Source: Planctomycetales bacterium 4572_13
Lineage (GTDB): Bacteria; Planctomycetota; Phycisphaerae; Sedimentisphaerales; Anaerohalosphaeraceae
DNA length: 46,007 bases
Assembly (NCBI GenBank): GCA_002084585.1
Contig: NBLM01000008.1
Location: forward strand, 1 to 46,007
Direction: 5' to 3'
Of the stretch, positions 18,299 to 28,707 are shown in pieces. The position numbers and the translations under genes are program-made. The notes beneath the pieces were generated by a model. That model worked only from the letters and a program-made list of their open reading frames with translations, was not told the DNA's origin and did not search any database. The stretch's first letter is position 1. Each line of letters begins with the position of its first letter.

Positions 18299-18771
18299 AG
18301 TTATTCGCCAAGTTATCACCAACATTTGAACAGGCCCGACGGTGTTTCTGTAACTAAGAACAAATGCTACAGAAAACAAGTAGACAAATCAACCGATTTG
18401 TACATATTTAGCTGAGGAACAAGCCGCCGCCTCATAACCTCATTGTTTGCAATAATTTAAAAACATATTACGCCATAAAGAACAGAGTCAATCTCTGCAT
18501 GCCCTGCAAAAAACCTCTTTCAAAAGAGATTCTCAAGACCTCTGTCGTCCTTAATTATTCTCTAAGACTGAGTTTTTAACAAATTACCCACAATCCGAGA
18601 CGGCTGTAATGGATGACTCGTGAAATTATTTTCAAAATAGCAGGATCGTGCCAAAAAAAAAAGATTTATAGTGTTATAAAGGCCTGGCTTTCCCTATAAT
18701 TCGGGTGTCATTTTGGATGATTTAAGTGATTAACTCGCTCTATAACCAGTGGATTTCAGGAGACAAAAAAT

Positions 18772-21213
18772 ATGTCGCACCGCCTCAACGATTGCTTAAA
18801 CAGCGGAGAATTCGCCGTTACCGCAGAATTAACAGGTAGCCCCGGATATAATTTTTCTCCCATCGAGAAATTTCTGTCGGCTCATCAGGAAAAGAAAGCT
18901 GCCGTCCCCGGCGGATTTTCTTTTGTCGGGATCACGGTTCCCCAAAATCCCGGCGGTGTCGCTAATATCGATCCTTCAGATGTGCTGGCCGTGATCGAAA
19001 AAAAGAACCTTCTCGGTGATCTGGACTACATCCCGCACCTGAGTTGTAAAGACAACAATGTCGATAGCTTGACCAGTACCCTCGTGGGATACCGGCAACG
19101 ACATATTGAGTCCGTTCTGGCCTTAACCGGTGATAAACCGATCACTTCTCAAGGTGTCTTTGAAGTGGAAAGCATCGGGCTTTTATCACTGATCGGCCAA
19201 TTAAATCATCAATCCATCACCAAAGCCAAGCCCGGCCAGTGGGATCAGGTCCACCAATTCTACGCCGGAGCCGCCGTGTCGCCGTTTAAGTACACCGAAG
19301 CATCGCTGATGCAGCAGTATTACAAAATGGAAAAAAAGATTGCCGAAGGCGCACGGTTTTTGGTTACCCAGGTCGGCTGGGACTGGAAAAAATCACTGGA
19401 ACTGGCTCGCTATTGCAAAGACAACAACATCACAACACCGCTGGTCGGGAATGTGTATTGGTTGACGACCAAAACACCCGCGCCCCGGCTGATGCATGAT
19501 ATTAAACTGCCCGGCTGTTTTGTCAGCGATGACCTGCTGGCCAAATTGCAGGCCGAAACGGTGGATGAACACATCGAGCGGGCGGCTCAACAAGTCGCGA
19601 TGTATCAATCGATGGGCTATGCGGGCGTTGATATCGGCGGCGTGCATGATTACGATGTGTTCCTGAAGATACTCAATCGGGCCACTGAAATTGGCGATGG
19701 TTGGGAGCAATACAAGGACAATCTGTATTGGCCGGCGGAGAAACCCTTCTATCTCTATGATGAGGCGGGCAGGCAGGTTTCGCTTTCTAAACCGAAACGC
19801 AAATGCAACGAGCGATTCTTTGATTTTATGCACCGGGCCATTCTGGATTCGGATTACAAGGGCTTTCATTGTCTCAAATGGGTGCTGAAACTGTTTCGGG
19901 TCAACAAGGAGAGCGGGTTCACCTACAAAGCATTTAATGCCATTGAAAAGAGCTTTAAGTATTGTGCTTTTGACTGCGCCGAATGCGGCGATTGTTACTT
20001 GCCGGAAAACTTTGGATACTGTACAATCGGCGGCTGTGAAAAAGGGATGGACAACGCACCGTGCGGCGACTCGACCGTTGACGGCTACTGCGGCAATAAC
20101 TTAGAACGGCTTTGCATCGGTGAGCGGATTTATGATTCCGCCGCGGCTAAAACCGACGGACGCGAAAAACTGCGAACGATGCTCAACAAGCCGCGCATTG
20201 CGGCGTTGGAACATACCAGCTCGATTGTGAACTACTTATTTGGAAAGGATCATACGATGACAACACCGCTGATCGGGATTGGCGAATCGATTCACGCTTC
20301 AATCCCCAAAACCGGTAAAATAATGAAAGAGCTGCATGATCTGGGAGCGGATGCCTACACGAAAGAAAGCGGGCCTCTGAACTATATCCGCGCACTCGTC
20401 GAAGAGCAGGCCGATGACGACGCTGCTTACATCGCGGTCAATCTGGATGCCTTTGGTGAAAGCGACCCGCAGCAGGCCGTTGGTATGATGGTTGACTACA
20501 CAAAACTCGTTCGCCAATGGAGCAAGGGTGTGCCGATCTGTATTGACAGCAGTAATGACGATGTCCTCATCGCGGGATTGAAAGAATGGTATAACACCGA
20601 TGAAGTCGTTAAGCCGCCGCTGCTGAATTCGATTAAGACCCACACCACAGATAAAATGATGGCGTTGAAGAAGACCTATGACTTCTCATTTATCGGCCTG
20701 CTGGTCAGTGAAGATAAAGCGACCGGCCCGGGGGGTTCGCACTCAGTGGAGGAGTTGTTCGGACTCGCCAAGGAAATCTTCGACAAAGCGATGCAGTATG
20801 GATTTAAGCCCGAAGAAATTTACTTTGACTCGACCGTGTTCCCGATCGCCATCGACATGCCGATGGAACCGGGCGTGCCGGGCTATACCTATCGGGCGTT
20901 TGAGACGATCAAAAAAATCAAGACCGACCCACAAATGAAAAATTGTCATTGTTCACTGGGGCTCAGCAACTCCTGCCGGGACCTGCCCGGACGACGGATC
21001 GGTATCGCCAGAGCATATACCGCCAAGGCGATGGAGTACGGGTTAGATGCGGGAATCGTCAATGTCACACACCGCTTCGGCGAAAAACCAGCAGACCCGG
21101 GATTGGTCGAACTGGTGGATGCCTATGCCAAACTGGACGGCAATATGGACAACCTGACGGTCGCAATGGAACGGATGGGCCAATTCTGCCAATCCTGCAA
21201 AAAACCGAGTTAG
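18772..21213 (+). CDS. Fusion: methylenetetrahydrofolate reductase + MetV-like Cys-rich domain + AcsE/MtrH-like methyl-THF methyltransferase
   Basis: MetF-like N-terminus (AVTAELTG..., LALTGDKP); Cys-rich CAFDCAECGDCYL...CTIGGCEKGMDNAPCG; pterin-binding domain IGESIHASIP...ICIDSSNDDV...SLGLSNSC. Confidence 0.85.
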   Translation: MSHRLNDCLNSGEFAVTAELTGSPGYNFSPIEKFLSAHQEKKAAVPGGFSFVGITVPQNPGGVANIDPSDVLAVIEKKNLLGDLDYIPHLSCKDNNVDSLTSTLVGYRQRHIESVLALTGDKPITSQGVFEVESIGLLSLIGQLNHQSITKAKPGQWDQVHQFYAGAAVSPFKYTEASLMQQYYKMEKKIAEGARFLVTQVGWDWKKSLELARYCKDNNITTPLVGNVYWLTTKTPAPRLMHDIKLPGCFVSDDLLAKLQAETVDEHIERAAQQVAMYQSMGYAGVDIGGVHDYDVFLKILNRATEIGDGWEQYKDNLYWPAEKPFYLYDEAGRQVSLSKPKRKCNERFFDFMHRAILDSDYKGFHCLKWVLKLFRVNKESGFTYKAFNAIEKSFKYCAFDCAECGDCYLPENFGYCTIGGCEKGMDNAPCGDSTVDGYCGNNLERLCIGERIYDSAAAKTDGREKLRTMLNKPRIAALEHTSSIVNYLFGKDHTMTTPLIGIGESIHASIPKTGKIMKELHDLGADAYTKESGPLNYIRALVEEQADDDAAYIAVNLDAFGESDPQQAVGMMVDYTKLVRQWSKGVPICIDSSNDDVLIAGLKEWYNTDEVVKPPLLNSIKTHTTDKMMALKKTYDFSFIGLLVSEDKATGPGGSHSVEELFGLAKEIFDKAMQYGFKPEEIYFDSTVFPIAIDMPMEPGVPGYTYRAFETIKKIKTDPQMKNCHCSLGLSNSCRDLPGRRIGIARAYTAKAMEYGLDAGIVNVTHRFGEKPADPGLVELVDAYAKLDGNMDNLTVAMERMGQFCQSCKKPS

Positions 21214-21239
21214 TTTTCAATTTTGAGTTTTGCGTTAGA

Positions 21240-21264
21240 GCGGCCCTCAGGGGCCGCTTTTTTT
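21240..21264 (+). terminator. Rho-independent terminator
   Basis: GCGGCCC-TCAG-GGGCCGC followed by TTTTTTT. Confidence 0.93.
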
Positions 21265-21367
21265 GTGACGCGATTGTTTTGTTGACAAGTTGGATTTAGT
21301 GTGATAGATTTTATCTTAATAGTGGAGTCTCAAGGGAAGGTTTTTTTAGCATTTAGGAGACAGAAAG

Positions 21368-21829
21368 ATGGATCAGAATATGGACCACCCAAACCCGACC
21401 GATGAAAATCAGCCGCAACCAAACACCCCGCAGGAATCACAACTGGCTACAGAACAACCCCAAACCCCGCCGCAACCAGCAGTACAACCAGCCCCTGAAG
21501 TAATAGCTGTTTCGCAGGACTCTAAAAACATGGGGATGCTGTGCCATTTGTTGGCAATTTTTACCGTGTTTTTCTGTCCCCTGCTTATATGGCTCATCAA
21601 AAAGGATGAGGATAAGTTTGTAGACAGCCAAGGCAAGGAAGCTCTAAATTTCCAAATTACTGTAATGTTAGCAATGATTGCGTCTTGGATACTTATGCCC
21701 GTCCTTATCGGCATCTTCCTTTTCTTCGCAACAATCATTTGCAATATTGTTTTTTGTATTTTAGCTTCTGTCGCTGCCAGCAAAGGAAAAGATTACCGGT
21801 ATCCGGTCAGCATTCGACTGGTTAAGTAG
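21368..21829 (+). CDS. DUF4870-like membrane protein
   Basis: Pro/Gln-rich N-terminus then MGMLCHLLAIFTVFFCPLLIWLIKKDEDKFVDSQGKEALNFQ. Confidence 0.8.
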   Translation: MDQNMDHPNPTDENQPQPNTPQESQLATEQPQTPPQPAVQPAPEVIAVSQDSKNMGMLCHLLAIFTVFFCPLLIWLIKKDEDKFVDSQGKEALNFQITVMLAMIASWILMPVLIGIFLFFATIICNIVFCILASVAASKGKDYRYPVSIRLVK

Positions 21830-21867
21830 CCAAAAAAACTGAGGGCAGGACAATTATTAAGGAAAAT

Positions 21868-22509
21868 ATGATGAACCAAAGAGGCCCAGTAGAACCTATA
21901 TCGAAAGCATTTTATTTTGGTATTTATCTCGGAGGCGCCATTTTGGGTGGAATCCTGATGGCTATTGCAATGTTTGCCATTATCGGTGGAACCGCCGCAT
22001 CAGAAAGTGGAGATTTTGATCCCGCAGCAGGCGGAGCCATTGCTGGTGCGGGAGTTCTTGTGTTACTTTTAGCCATTGCATGTCTTTTAGCAAGTAGTAT
22101 CGTTTTGTTTGTGTTGTATTACAAAATGTGGAATGCTATTCAGGATGGATATGCTCGCACGACCCCCGGCAAGGCGGTTGGCTTTATGTTTATCCCATTC
22201 TTTAACATCTACTGGATGTTCCAGGCAATCTGGGGGTACTCCAAAGATTACAATGAATTCCTCAGACGACATGCTATTGCGGCAAAACCATTATCCGAAG
22301 GGCTTTTTCTTGCCGCCTGTATCGTTCCTTGCTTAGGAATAATCCCGTTTGTGGGCTGGCTGGCAAGTATCGCCAATCTCGTCATATTTATTATCATCGT
22401 AAACGCCATTTGCGACTCCATTAATGCTCTGGCGTATATACAACCGCAGGCGGCAATTTTAGAGCCGGAATATGATGCACAGCAGGAGTTGCCGCATCAG
22501 GAAATGTAA
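21868..22509 (+). CDS. Hypothetical multi-TM membrane protein
   Basis: Several TM helices; GKAVGFMFIPFFNIYWMFQAIWGYSKDYNEF. Confidence 0.7.
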   Translation: MMNQRGPVEPISKAFYFGIYLGGAILGGILMAIAMFAIIGGTAASESGDFDPAAGGAIAGAGVLVLLLAIACLLASSIVLFVLYYKMWNAIQDGYARTTPGKAVGFMFIPFFNIYWMFQAIWGYSKDYNEFLRRHAIAAKPLSEGLFLAACIVPCLGIIPFVGWLASIANLVIFIIIVNAICDSINALAYIQPQAAILEPEYDAQQELPHQEM

Positions 22510-22526
22510 AAGGGACGGAATGAAAT

Positions 22527-23783
22527 ATGAAAAAGAAGAAAAAAATTAAGCGGCGTCAGCGGCCTGTTTGCGGGTTGTGCGGCAACCGCGGTAAACTAAC
22601 AAAAACAGAATGCTGCGGACAGTGGATTTGCGACGATGAGGACCAATATGTAGCTTTTTCTTATGCACGCAACAGTTGTCATCGCAATCACCGCCGCTAC
22701 ACCCTGTGCGGCTATCATGACGCCGAAGGGCATAAAGGCGACTGGAAAGATTGCAAACAATGCAGGGAAGATTTTTCTGACGATCTGGAAATGTATGTCG
22801 AGTATGGGACGAACGAGTACAACTTTGAAAAGCTCCCAAACCCGCCGTCGTTTGAGCCGACATATTGCAGCAAGTGCGGTGAACTCATTGTAAAAGCCAA
22901 CGGCGGCTATTCCGTCCGAAATGGTGTCTATACATGCAATAAATGCGACAGCGGACCACTTGAGCAACTAAACAAGTTCAACCCGCTGGCCGACCTTGAC
23001 CTTGACGATTGGGACGATGATGATGAAGATTGGGATGATGATTTTGAAGATTTTGACGATGACCGATCGGAGCGGCTTAGTTTTGGTAATGTTGAGGATA
23101 TTGCACCAAGCATTCGCCCCAGATTTGATGACATCTCGCTTCTGATTACCCAGTTTTGTGCCGATAGGGAAGCGGTTGTACTTGCTCTGCTGTGTATGGA
23201 TATGAATGTTACACTTTGTGTAGAATTTCCGCAAGTTATCCGCAAATGTAAAGCGGAAAGCTGGGCGTGCGGTATTATCCACGCTCTTGGTATAGTCAAT
23301 TTTCTGTCCGACCCTGAATCCGATCCACATATCAAAAGCTCCGAAATTTATCCGTTTTTCAAAGTCTCACAGGGAACGATGCAGTCCAAGTCATTAAAAA
23401 TCAGGGAGTTGCTTTGCACGGGTCCAATGGACCCAATGTGGTCATTGCCGGATATGCTGTTGAAAGACCCTATGCTGTGGTTCGTTCCAATGGATGGAAT
23501 GATGATCGACATCAGAGATGCCGCACCGGAAATACAGCAGAAGGCACTGGATGATGGACTTATCCCCATACTTCCTGACGAAATGAAACGACAAATCGAC
23601 GAACAAAAGGAAATAATGGAAGAAGCCGCTCGTTCGATGATTTCAGGGATGCCCAAAACCCTTCCTTCAAAATCCAGCGGCCAAAAAACAAACATCAAAA
23701 TCGCCGATTATCTGCCGGACGACTCAAAGCATTCGACACCACCGGAAAAACTACCACTGTTTGACCCGCCTGAAAAAGAGTGA
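22527..23783 (+). CDS. Hypothetical zinc-ribbon protein with Asp-rich linker
   Basis: CGLCGN..CCGQWICD, CSKCGELI..CNKC; DLDLDDWDDDDEDWDDDFEDFDDD. Confidence 0.7.
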   Translation: MKKKKKIKRRQRPVCGLCGNRGKLTKTECCGQWICDDEDQYVAFSYARNSCHRNHRRYTLCGYHDAEGHKGDWKDCKQCREDFSDDLEMYVEYGTNEYNFEKLPNPPSFEPTYCSKCGELIVKANGGYSVRNGVYTCNKCDSGPLEQLNKFNPLADLDLDDWDDDDEDWDDDFEDFDDDRSERLSFGNVEDIAPSIRPRFDDISLLITQFCADREAVVLALLCMDMNVTLCVEFPQVIRKCKAESWACGIIHALGIVNFLSDPESDPHIKSSEIYPFFKVSQGTMQSKSLKIRELLCTGPMDPMWSLPDMLLKDPMLWFVPMDGMMIDIRDAAPEIQQKALDDGLIPILPDEMKRQIDEQKEIMEEAARSMISGMPKTLPSKSSGQKTNIKIADYLPDDSKHSTPPEKLPLFDPPEKE

Positions 23784-23837
23784 GGAACATTCACTGATCA
23801 ATCTCATAAGTTCTTGATAATCCGGCTTTAGGTTGCT

Positions 23838-24326
23838 ATGATGCCGCCAATGGCAAAGGGTAAAAGTGTAAAATCTGATGTGAATCCGGTCATCAAGAAC
23901 AAAAAGGCCTATCATAATTTTGAACTGGTCGAGAAGATCGAGGCAGGGATTTCACTGCTTGGAACCGAGGTCAAGAGCTTGCGGAACAAGCACTGCGACC
24001 TGGATGCCTGCTACGGGCGGATCATCGGCGATGAGGTGTGGCTGGTGGGTTGCAAGATCGCCCAATACGACCGCGGCGGCTATACCAACCATGACCCCCT
24101 GCGGAAACGAAAACTGCTGCTGCATAAATCCCAGATCAAGAAAATCCGCACCAAACTGGAACAGCGGGGGTTTACGCTGGTCCCGACAAAGATTTACTTT
24201 AACTCGCGGGGCATTGCCAAGGTACAACTGGCTCTGGCAACGGGCAAAAAACAGTATGATAAACGCGCCAAAATGATCGATCAACAGCAGAAAAGAGACC
24301 TCAGCCGGAGCATGAAACGATACTGA
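23838..24326 (+). CDS. smpB: SsrA-binding protein SmpB
   Basis: NKKAYHNFELVEKIEAGISLLGTEVKSLR...KRAKMIDQQQKRDLSRSMKRY. Confidence 0.96.
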   Translation: MMPPMAKGKSVKSDVNPVIKNKKAYHNFELVEKIEAGISLLGTEVKSLRNKHCDLDACYGRIIGDEVWLVGCKIAQYDRGGYTNHDPLRKRKLLLHKSQIKKIRTKLEQRGFTLVPTKIYFNSRGIAKVQLALATGKKQYDKRAKMIDQQQKRDLSRSMKRY

Positions 24327-24425
24327 GGGGAATTCTAAATCCGAAACAAATACAAAAAATATAAAATCCTAAACGAATTCTTAAAAATAGTTGGTTTTTG
24401 CATCTGAACTCAGGAGAGTAAAAAA

Positions 24426-24809
24426 ATGGCAGACGACAAAAAGAAAATTATTGTTGATGAGGATTGGAAAGAGCAGGCCCAAAAGGAAAAAGAGGAACTG
24501 AAAGAAAAAGAAAAGGTCGAACACGAAAAAGAGCCGCAACCCCGGCCGCAAATGCCGGAGGCAAATTTTTCGGGGCTGGTCAGTATGCTGGCAACACAGG
24601 CCTTTTATGCACTGGGCTTGATCCGGCCCGAAGGGGACGAGGACAAGAAAGTTGAGCCGGATTGGGATGTCGCGAAATTTAATATCGATATGCTGGGGAT
24701 GCTGGAAGAAAAATGCAAAGGCAATCTGACCGACGAAGAGGCCGGTCTGATCAAATCCTCGTTGGATCAATTGCGAATGCTGTTTGTCCAACTTTCAAAG
24801 AAGGATTGA
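24426..24809 (+). CDS. DUF1844-family protein
   Basis: FSGLVSMLATQAFYALGLI...FNIDMLGMLEEKCKGNLTDEE. Confidence 0.75.
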   Translation: MADDKKKIIVDEDWKEQAQKEKEELKEKEKVEHEKEPQPRPQMPEANFSGLVSMLATQAFYALGLIRPEGDEDKKVEPDWDVAKFNIDMLGMLEEKCKGNLTDEEAGLIKSSLDQLRMLFVQLSKKD

Positions 24810-24813
24810 GCTT

Positions 24814-25629
24814 GTGGCGAGTATTCTTGACAAGATCATCGCGGACAAATGCATTGAGGTTGCCCGCTGTAAAGAACAGCGACCGATTGAACTACTGAAA
24901 GAGCGGATATGCGGACTGAAAAAATGCCGTAACTTTTATGCCGCGGTCAGTAAGCCGAACCCGCGCGGGCTAAATGTCATCGCCGAGGTCAAAAAGGCCT
25001 CGCCCTCGGCGGGGCTGATCCGGGCGGATTTTGATCCCGTGCAGATTGCCAAAACCTACGCCCAATGCGGGGCGGACGCGATCAGTGTATTGACCGATGA
25101 GACATATTTTCAGGGCAAGCTGGACTATCTGACCGCTGTTAAAGAGGCGGTAAGTATTCCTGTTTTGCGAAAAGACTTTATCGTTGATGTGTATCAGATT
25201 TATGAAGCCCGCGCCGCTGGAGCGGATGCGGTCTTGCTGATCGCCGAGGCACTCAAACCCGCAGCGTTGATGGACCTGCTGATATTGGCTAATGAGTTGA
25301 CGCTAACCGCCCTGATCGAGGTTCACGGTGCCGATTCGCTCCTACAGATGCGAAGTCTGATCGGGTTTCCGCAAAAAAATTACAGCGTTCTGGGCATTAA
25401 CAACCGCGATTTAACGACGATGCAGGTGGACATCAATAACACCGCCCGGCTGGCAGAGCTGGTTGACGACCGAAAAGAACTGATCGCCGAAAGCGGCATT
25501 AAAACCCGCGACGATGTCGAAAAATTAATTCGCGTTGGTGTCGGCGGCGTCCTGATCGGACAGACGCTGTGCGAAAGCGAACGCATCGAGGATAAATTCA
25601 ACGAACTGTTCAACCCGGGCGGCCATTAA
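24814..25629 (+). CDS. trpC: Indole-3-glycerol phosphate synthase
   Basis: VIAEVKKASPSAGLIRADFDP, ISVLTDETYFQGKL, LGINNRDL; GTG start. Confidence 0.95.
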   Translation: MASILDKIIADKCIEVARCKEQRPIELLKERICGLKKCRNFYAAVSKPNPRGLNVIAEVKKASPSAGLIRADFDPVQIAKTYAQCGADAISVLTDETYFQGKLDYLTAVKEAVSIPVLRKDFIVDVYQIYEARAAGADAVLLIAEALKPAALMDLLILANELTLTALIEVHGADSLLQMRSLIGFPQKNYSVLGINNRDLTTMQVDINNTARLAELVDDRKELIAESGIKTRDDVEKLIRVGVGGVLIGQTLCESERIEDKFNELFNPGGH

Positions 25630-25631
25630 TC

Positions 25632-26438
25632 GTGGATGTCGCTATTCTTATCATCATCGGTTTAGGCATGGGGGTTATTGGCGGAATGCTGGGTATCGGC
25701 GGCGCTGTGTTTCTCATCCCGGCGTTGACTTTTACGCTCGGTGAAAATCAACATCTGTATCAGGCCGCGGCGATGATTTGCATTTTCTTCGTTTCCGGCT
25801 CTGCTTTGATCGCACACCGTAAAGCCAAAGCTATCTCCAAAGAGGTTCTGATCCGTCTGATTCCGGCGGCGATGCTGGGCATCGTTGGCGGGGTCGCACT
25901 GAGCAATTGCTCATTCTTTGAAGGGGACAGGGACTATCTCCTCGCCCGACTGTTCGGAGGGTTTCTTGTGTATGTGGCATTTTACAACGCCCTTCGCCTG
26001 TATCGCAGTATGAAACAGCACCGGAATCTGGAACGGGATGAGCCGCTACAACGACCGAAAACCGTTCCCGCCGCTTTGTGTGGACTGGCAACAGGGTTAG
26101 CTTCCGGCTTGCTGGGGATCGGGGCCGGAACCGTCTCAACACCGCTGCAGCAGTTCTCCCTGAAACGCCCGTTGCGGGAGGCGATGAGTAATTCAGCGGC
26201 GGCCATCGTCAGCATCTCCTGGCTGGGCGCGATCTACAAAAACGCCACACTGGCCCAACACGGAATCGGTGTTACCGAATCGCTCAGAATCGCCGTCTGC
26301 ATCATCCCCGGCGCGATCATCGGTGGCTACATCGGCGGACACCTTATGCACGCCCTGCCGAAAAACATCGTCCGGGCGGTCTTTATCGCCGTCTGCATCA
26401 TCGCCGCCGTCAAACTGCTGACGGTCTCGCCGAGTTGA
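25632..26438 (+). CDS. TauE/SafE-family permease
   Basis: GMGVIGGMLGIGGAVFLIPAL and second repeat GLATGLASGLLGIGAGTVSTPL. Confidence 0.9.
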   Translation: MDVAILIIIGLGMGVIGGMLGIGGAVFLIPALTFTLGENQHLYQAAAMICIFFVSGSALIAHRKAKAISKEVLIRLIPAAMLGIVGGVALSNCSFFEGDRDYLLARLFGGFLVYVAFYNALRLYRSMKQHRNLERDEPLQRPKTVPAALCGLATGLASGLLGIGAGTVSTPLQQFSLKRPLREAMSNSAAAIVSISWLGAIYKNATLAQHGIGVTESLRIAVCIIPGAIIGGYIGGHLMHALPKNIVRAVFIAVCIIAAVKLLTVSPS

Positions 26439-26635
26439 CCGTTTTAGATTAACGCACGAGACGCAAAATCCACAAAATTACACTGCCCTTTCAGGGCGAA
26501 ACCTTTTCGTTTCCTTGGGCTATGTTAGGCCGGCCTTTCAGGCCGCTATCTACATAAATCCAAGGATACCAACCAAGATTTCCAAGCGGTATCATCGGGC
26601 TTACTTGCGCCGCCTCGCTTTTCTGTCCGGCGTTA

Positions 26636-27136
26636 TTACTCCATCACTTTGAGAGACAGAATTTCGACCGGTTCGGCGGGGACATCGTCGTGGTGGCCGG
26701 CGCGGGTAGTTTTAACTTCGGCGATGGCATCGACAATGTCCATTCCATCGGTTACTTTGCCGAAAACGGCATAGCCGATCTGCGACGGCGACGGGCCGGT
26801 GTAGTTGAGGAAATCGTTGTCGGCATGATTGATGAAGAACTGGTTGGTTGCACTGTCCGGATCACCGGTGCGGGCCATGGCCAGTGTGCCGCGGTCGTTC
26901 TTGAGACCGTTGGCCGCCTCGTTGATGATCGGGGCATTATTGGACTTGGAATTCATCGTTTTGTCCATGCCGCCGCCCTGAACCATAAAGCCCTTGATGA
27001 CGCGATGAAAGATCGTGCCGTCATAAGTCCCGTTGTCCGCGTATTCCAGAAAGTTTTTCACTGTTACCGGCGCCGCTTCGGCATCCAGTTCGATGGTCAT
27101 ATCGCCCAGGGTCGTTTTCATTTGAAGTGTTGTCAT
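26636..27136 (-). CDS. Peptidyl-prolyl cis-trans isomerase (cyclophilin)
   Basis: [31 protein letters not shown]. Confidence 0.95.
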   Translation of the reverse strand: MTTLQMKTTLGDMTIELDAEAAPVTVKNFLEYADNGTYDGTIFHRVIKGFMVQGGGMDKTMNSKSNNAPIINEAANGLKNDRGTLAMARTGDPDSATNQFFINHADNDFLNYTGPSPSQIGYAVFGKVTDGMDIVDAIAEVKTTRAGHHDDVPAEPVEILSLKVME

Positions 27137-27151
27137 AATTTCTCCGTGTTT

Positions 27152-27910
27152 CTAATCGTTATCATTCTTGTCATATTCGCAGTCATGGACATCTTTGTCA
27201 TGACCCTTATGTTCATCGTGTCCTTCGTTGTGGTTTTCGCACCTCGGAACCTTGATCACAGTTACCAATTTGATCGTAACCGGTTCGACCGGTACTGTCC
27301 CATGGGAGCCGACTTTTCTGGTGGGAACGGCCGCAATTGCATCGACCACATCCATCCCTTTGACGACCTTTCCGAATACGGCATAGCCGGGTTTGCTTTT
27401 GCTGCCATTTAGGAAGGCGTTGTCTTTGTGATTGATAAAAAACTGGCTGGTGGCGCTGTCGGGGTCATTCGTTCGAGCCATGGCGAGGGTTCCGCGATTA
27501 TTGCGGAGCCCATTGTCGGATTCATTCTTGATCGGTGGTTTCGTCTCTTTCTTCTGCATATCGGAAGTAAAGCCGCCGCCCTGGATCATAAAATCCTTGA
27601 TCACGCGGTGGAAGATCGTTCCATTGTAGAAATCGGACTCAGCATATTTCAGGAAATTGGCCACCGACATCGGGGCCTTGTCCACGAACAATTCGATTTG
27701 AATCTCACCCTTGTTCGTTACCATTTTAACGACCGGATTGGGAGTTTCTTGCTCCTGTTCGGCAATGGGCGTCTCTTTGACCTCGGCTTTATTGGGGTCT
27801 GCCGCATTGGGATCGGCCGGGATCTTATCTTCTGCCCGGGCAACTGACATAAAAGACACCAAACAACTCAAGGCCAAAATCAATCGCATCTGCTTCATAA
27901 TAACCTCCAC
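27152..27910 (-). CDS. Exported cyclophilin with His/Asp-rich C-terminal tail
   Basis: Signal peptide; [14 protein letters not shown]; tail [29 protein letters not shown]. Confidence 0.93.
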   Translation of the reverse strand: MEVIMKQMRLILALSCLVSFMSVARAEDKIPADPNAADPNKAEVKETPIAEQEQETPNPVVKMVTNKGEIQIELFVDKAPMSVANFLKYAESDFYNGTIFHRVIKDFMIQGGGFTSDMQKKETKPPIKNESDNGLRNNRGTLAMARTNDPDSATSQFFINHKDNAFLNGSKSKPGYAVFGKVVKGMDVVDAIAAVPTRKVGSHGTVPVEPVTIKLVTVIKVPRCENHNEGHDEHKGHDKDVHDCEYDKNDND

Positions 27911-27981
27911 TTTAATGTTTCGTCTGATTTACTGAACACCAATAGTGTACAGAAATTCCGGTATAATGTCAAAGGTGAGAC

Positions 27982-28704
27982 TTATTTTTTAGGACGGGTT
28001 ATCGTAAATATTATAAATGTCAGAGGGATCGCCGAGGCCATCCCAAACAGCGCCGCGACCACCTCAGGCCAATCAAACGGGCGGTCAAAAAGCGGGGTTG
28101 TCGCTTTGATCACAATCAGCAACGCTATCGGTGCGGCCAGCGATCGCATCAGCCATGAGCCGAGTCCGATGTGCCAGTTTCCGCGGCGAGCGATGTACCG
28201 AATCCAGATCAGTGTAAAGGCAGTATAGGCGGTGAAATGGAACAGCGTGTCCAAATAGTACTCTGGATACAATGACAGTAGATTTGACATATTGGAAATG
28301 ATGAAAATAAAAACAGCGGATACGGTCAACAAGGCCGACCAAAAACCCAGCATTGATAACACCCCAAGCCCCAGCGCCACACCAAACAGGTTCGCCATAA
28401 AATCCATCACATCCGCCGACCGGCCAACGCGCGACTGTAAATATTCATCGATGACGCCATACCAAACAACCGCAACCAGAACCAGCCAGACTTTTGAACG
28501 GTTCCAACGGACTTTGTGATAGGGACTGACGGCGAACCAAACCAGAAAGGTTAATGCGAAATAAGCCAGGACATGCATGGTTTTGTCGCTCATGCCGCTT
28601 TGCCGCGCAACATCCGGGACGGGGATATGGGTCAGCCAGAAGATGAGCGGCCAGTAAATCCCCAGCACGAGTAAAACGGTCTTATGCCGTCGTAATAGTT
28701 TCAT
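27982..28704 (-). CDS. VanZ-like membrane protein
   Basis: DKTMHVLAYFALTFLVWF...YGVIDEYLQSRVGRSADVMDFMANLFG. Confidence 0.8.
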   Translation of the reverse strand: MKLLRRHKTVLLVLGIYWPLIFWLTHIPVPDVARQSGMSDKTMHVLAYFALTFLVWFAVSPYHKVRWNRSKVWLVLVAVVWYGVIDEYLQSRVGRSADVMDFMANLFGVALGLGVLSMLGFWSALLTVSAVFIFIISNMSNLLSLYPEYYLDTLFHFTAYTAFTLIWIRYIARRGNWHIGLGSWLMRSLAAPIALLIVIKATTPLFDRPFDWPEVVAALFGMASAIPLTFIIFTITRPKK

Positions 28705-28707
28705 CGT

